From NCBI RefSeq assembly GCF_003173335.1, contig NZ_QGMZ01000026.1, positions 1 through 53,916 on the forward strand: a stretch of 53,916 bases of DNA. Direction: 5' to 3'. Below are positions 51,412 through 53,916 of the stretch, one piece after another. The DNA comes from Methanospirillum stamsii (GTDB lineage Archaea; Halobacteriota; Methanomicrobia; Methanomicrobiales; Methanospirillaceae). The stretch's first letter is position 1, and each line of letters begins with the position of its first letter. The notes below the pieces were generated by a model that was not told where the DNA came from, did no database searches, and worked only from the letters and a program-made list of their open reading frames with translations. A program made the position numbers and the translations under genes.

Positions 51412-52170
51412 ATGACACTTGATGAAATTACTATCAGCAGGGCAATCATTTCTGACTACATGCACACGCTTCTTGAATATATGGAGATGGATGTTGCCAT
51501 TGTTGGTGGCGGGCCTTCTGGTCTTGTGTGTTCTGCACTTATTGCTGAAAAAGGCTATAAAGTTGGTCTTATTGAGAAAAAACTCTCTATTGGTGGGGGG
51601 ATGTGGGGCGGAGGGATGATGTTTCCCCGGATTGTGGTACAGTCTGAAGCGAAACGCCTCCTTGAGAGGTTCAATATTACGCACTCTGAATTTTCTCCGG
51701 GTTATTATACTGCCCGTTCAATTGAAGCGGTTTCAAAACTTACAACGGCAGCGGTCGATGCAGGAGTTGAATTTTTTAATCTCACCACAGTTGAAGATGT
51801 AATGGTTAAGGGTGACGGAAGGCTGTCAGGCCTTGTCATTAACTGGCAGCCGGTTGAAGCAACCGGGTTACATGTTGATCCCTTAACTATCAGGTGCAGG
51901 ATGATTGTTGATGCAACCGGGCATGATGCAGTGATCGCTCATTATGTCTCAAAAAAGATGGGAAAACCTGACATTAAAGGTGAAGGAACCATGTGGGCTG
52001 ATAATGCGGAATCAGCTGTAGTCACTCATACAAAAGAGGTATTTCCCGGATTATTTGTATGTGGTATGGCAGCAAATGCCGTATCCGGTGGACACAGGAT
52101 GGGTCCGGTTTTTGGTGGGATGTTTCTTTCAGGTGAATCCGCTGCTGTTCAGATCCTGCAGCAACTCTGA
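51412..52170 (+). CDS. thi4: Thi4-family thiazole synthase, His type
   Basis: A 252-residue FAD-fold protein that makes the thiazole of thiamine from NAD and glycine. Marks are IVGGGPSGLVCSALIAE, SIGGGMWGGGMMFP, DATGHDA and SGGHRMGPVFGGM. At the place of the sulfur-donating cysteine of yeast Thi4, this protein has a histidine (H154 in LHVDP). This is the mark of archaeal versions that use free sulfide and can turn over many times. Ribose-1,5-bisphosphate isomerase annotations of this family are less likely next to thiE. Confidence 0.9.
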   Translation: MTLDEITISRAIISDYMHTLLEYMEMDVAIVGGGPSGLVCSALIAEKGYKVGLIEKKLSIGGGMWGGGMMFPRIVVQSEAKRLLERFNITHSEFSPGYYTARSIEAVSKLTTAAVDAGVEFFNLTTVEDVMVKGDGRLSGLVINWQPVEATGLHVDPLTIRCRMIVDATGHDAVIAHYVSKKMGKPDIKGEGTMWADNAESAVVTHTKEVFPGLFVCGMAANAVSGGHRMGPVFGGMFLSGESAAVQILQQL

Positions 52171-52602
52171 TTATTCCTTCTTTTCAAAAGGATTTAGTGC
52201 ATCAAAAATACAGTCTATCTCGACAACATATGGTTTTATGTCAATTACCAAAGAATTGTCCAGAGCCTCTAGTCCGGTGACGGTAATTATTCCATCAGAT
52301 ATATCCTCTATCTTTCCTATCGAGAGAGCTATTGGATTTGGCCGTGACGGGGAGCGAGTAGTAAAAACGGGTTTTTTCTCTGTCCATTCCGGTCTTTTCG
52401 CAAACAAGGTATTCCGGTCTGCCCGGTCCATCCAGTAGAGAACCCAGATATGTGATATCCCTGACATGGTTCCGATTCCCTGTTGATATTCGGGATAGAT
52501 TTCAATCTTCATTTTTTCATTAGAGCTGCGTCCCTGTCTTGGTGCCTGTCCGTGTCCGGTAAAGGGTGAGTGAATAATTCCGATAGGTGTCAAATCAATC
52601 AT
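52171..52602 (-). CDS. TrmO/TsaA-family tRNA methyltransferase-like protein
   Basis: A 143-residue protein of the TsaA/YaeB family. In bacteria TrmO methylates m6t6A in tRNA. Marks are PIGIIHSPF, HIWVLYWMDR, and FTTRSPSRPNPIALS, the SAM-binding core. It lacks the long C-terminal domain of bacterial TrmO, as usual in archaea. Its ATG is six bases after the tspO stop, so the pair is probably co-transcribed. Confidence 0.85.
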   Translation of the reverse strand: MIDLTPIGIIHSPFTGHGQAPRQGRSSNEKMKIEIYPEYQQGIGTMSGISHIWVLYWMDRADRNTLFAKRPEWTEKKPVFTTRSPSRPNPIALSIGKIEDISDGIITVTGLEALDNSLVIDIKPYVVEIDCIFDALNPFEKKE

Positions 52603-52608
52603 GGGATA

Positions 52609-53097
52609 TCACATATTCAGGATTACTATCATTGCATTCAGTAATGTGGCAAATGAAGTCCAGCACAGGTACGGGATGAGCAGATATACTGACCATGGGG
52701 ATGCGAACCTGAAATAATGCATATTCAGAAGTATCAGGAATAATAATACCAAAATTACGACAAGACCTCCTATAGGAGACTGCATGCCAAAGAACACAAC
52801 CGACCAGAGAAAATTCACCCCTAACTGGATTAAAAACCACAAGGTGACTCTCCGGACTGCCGGTTTATGAAACCCTGTTTTCAGGGCAAACCACCATGCC
52901 ACCCCCATCATGATATAAAATATAGTCCATGCCGGTGCAAACACCCAGTTTGGGGGAGAGAACCATGGTTTCTGAAGGGTCAGGTACCATCCGGTAATTT
53001 GAGTTATGGTAAAAAATGAACCTATAAATCCAACGATGAGGGGAAGGGAAATAGCCAGAATGAGGAGGAGAAAAAGGTAAAGATTACGATTTTTCAT
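52609..53097 (-). CDS. TspO/MBR-family membrane protein
   Basis: A 162-residue, five-helix tryptophan-rich sensory protein. WYLTLQKPWFSPPNWVFAPAWTIFYIMMGVAWW is the family core (shown by WYxxLxKPxFxPPxWxFxPxW). Relatives bind porphyrins and steroids; the role in methanogens is unknown. It starts about 165 bases from the divergent aIF1A gene. Confidence 0.9.
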   Translation of the reverse strand: MKNRNLYLFLLLILAISLPLIVGFIGSFFTITQITGWYLTLQKPWFSPPNWVFAPAWTIFYIMMGVAWWFALKTGFHKPAVRRVTLWFLIQLGVNFLWSVVFFGMQSPIGGLVVILVLLFLILLNMHYFRFASPWSVYLLIPYLCWTSFATLLNAMIVILNM

Positions 53098-53265
53098 ATA
53101 ATTGTATTATGTTTGCATAGCATTGTAAATAAATGGTATATGATTTTTTTGCAACCGATATCTTCTTTTGGTATTGGAACCTTTATATTCTTACAGACAG
53201 GATTTTTAAATTTTGTCATAGTTACTAGTGCGAACTGATTGCCCAAATCTTGTTATTCTTTCCCT

Positions 53266-53652
53266 ATGCAGGCTTTTCGTGGTTTTTTTGCACTTTTTAC
53301 CGGAGATGGTCAGATCACTCAAATAGAAACAGAAGAAGGGATAGAACAACCTATTGCAGCACCGGCACCAGCAGATGTCGAAACCGTCAGGGTGCGTCTG
53401 CCCAATAGCAGGAAAGGAGAACAGTTCGCGTATGCTGAACTAATGTTAGGCTCTTTTCATATCCGTGTCCGCTGCTCAGATGGTATAACCCGTCTTGGCA
53501 GGATTAAAGGAAAGATGAAACGTCGTGCATGGATAAGGGAAGGAGATGTTATCATCATTACTCCCTGGTCTTTCCAGGATGAAAAATGCGATATCTCATA
53601 TCGATATACTCCTCCTCAGCGGGATTGGCTGAGAAGAAATAAGTATATCTGA
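53266..53652 (+). CDS. translation initiation factor aIF1A with N-terminal extension
   Basis: A 128-residue S1/OB-fold factor that helps place initiator tRNA on the small ribosomal subunit. The core, VRVRLPNSRKGEQFAYAELMLG...VRCSDGITRLGRIKGKMKRRAWIREGDVIII then PWSFQDEK, and the tail QRDWLRRNKYI are typical. About 40 residues with acidic and alanine/proline-rich parts precede the core, longer than in usual archaeal versions. The ATG at 53266 is used; a TTG at 53239 would add nine more residues. TATA-like stretches lie near 53180 and 53205. Confidence 0.9.
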   Translation: MQAFRGFFALFTGDGQITQIETEEGIEQPIAAPAPADVETVRVRLPNSRKGEQFAYAELMLGSFHIRVRCSDGITRLGRIKGKMKRRAWIREGDVIIITPWSFQDEKCDISYRYTPPQRDWLRRNKYI

Positions 53653-53683
53653 TTTTTTTATTTTTTGATCCCTTTAATGGGAT
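53653..53683 (+). terminator. T tracts and hairpin behind aIF1A
   Basis: Two T runs follow the stop directly (near 53653-53666), then ATCCC-TTTAAT-GGGAT at 53668-53683. Confidence 0.55.
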
Positions 53684-53877
53684 GATAGTTACCTGTGTTG
53701 GTACCTTGTTACTTTAGTCAGGGTTTCTTTATTTCCGGCCACAAAAGCTGTTTTCGTCACAGTATCTTGTATTTCCTGGAAAAAGAGGTTATTGTCTGAT
53801 TTTTCTCTACCGGGAAAAATATTTAATCTTATACAATGAGCATAGAGCATGTCGGCTCTGTCTGAATTTCTAGTGAT
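53684..53877 (+). promoter_or_regulatory. probable promoter of a gene running off the right edge
   Basis: This 194-base stretch has no gene. A TATA-like AAATATTTAATC near 53817-53827 lies about 50 bases ahead of an ATG at 53878, and GTGAT (53873-53877) just before that ATG can act as a ribosome binding site. Confidence 0.4.
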
Positions 53878-53916
53878 ATGAAAAATTTTTCAATGAGAAT
53901 TACATTTAGAGAGATT
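53878..53916 (+). CDS. start of an open reading frame cut by the window edge
   Basis: Thirteen codons, MKNFSMRITFREI, run open to the end of the window. The sequence looks like the N-terminus of a membrane sensor or chemotaxis receptor, where a short basic segment precedes helix 1. That guess rests on very little sequence. Confidence 0.4.
   Translation, partial: MKNFSMRITFREI

Noticed and set aside
1-53916. CRISPR arrays, insertion sequences or integrated elements.
   Set aside because: No regularly spaced repeats, transposase, integrase or att-like duplications were seen. The only long repeats are the three AAA/nuclease genes.

Overview
The window looks like a piece of chromosome from a hydrogenotrophic methanogenic archaeon of the order Methanomicrobiales, most like Methanospirillum. 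The evidence is a formylmethanofuran dehydrogenase operon joined to an Eha-type energy-converting [NiFe] hydrogenase, archaeal initiation factor aIF1A, an archaeal His-type Thi4 thiazole synthase, TATA-like promoters close to start codons, and moderate GC content. No rRNA, tRNA, CRISPR array, transposase or integrase was found.

Layout. 1-5.9 kb: a truncated AAA ATPase, a 300-base regulatory gap with paired inverted repeats, and three tandem AAA-ATPase/PD-(D/E)XK paralogues with conserved ends and divergent middles. 5.9-12.8 kb: glycan genes (NDP-sugar epimerase/decarboxylase, GT2 glycosyltransferase, small DMT-type membrane protein, GT-C-like membrane protein, galU, ugd). 12.9-24.6 kb: one long minus-strand operon that reads ehaB-C-D-E-F-G-H-I-J-L-M-N-O, a four-cluster ferredoxin, fwdD-B-A, a PIN toxin/antitoxin-like pair, then fwdC. 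24.9-26.6 kb, divergent: a MobB-like molybdopterin gene and an EndoIII-like Fe-S protein. 26.6-29.6 kb: a DtxR-type regulator with a ZnuACB-like metal ABC transporter. 30.0-32.9 kb, convergent: a second metal ABC transporter led by an FmdE-family gene under a perfect 23-bp palindrome. 33.0-37.9 kb: sbcC and sbcD.

38-54 kb is mixed housekeeping and surface genes: a chagasin-like lipoprotein, TPR protein, lone receiver domain, Fe-S aldo/keto reductase, lone CheW, a BaiN/HI0933-like flavoprotein, a zinc-ribbon membrane protein, alanine dehydrogenase, a GNAT acetyltransferase, a six-repeat IPT/TIG secreted protein, a VTC-domain plus DUF4956 pair, thiE, thi4, trmO-like, tspO and an N-terminally extended aIF1A. 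An open reading frame runs off the right edge.

How it fits together: Eha uses the ion gradient to drive electrons from H2 to low-potential ferredoxin. The ferredoxin gene lies between the hydrogenase and Fwd genes, and Fwd uses those electrons to reduce CO2 onto methanofuran. Nearby genes plausibly supply the pterin cofactor (MobB) and metals (two Znu-like systems and FmdE). The features most worth a second look are the PIN/antitoxin pair embedded in the fwd operon, the FmdE-ABC operon with its palindrome, the repeated operator-like element in the DtxR-znu operon, and the mosaic AAA/nuclease array. All functional calls are from reading the sequence; no database search was run.
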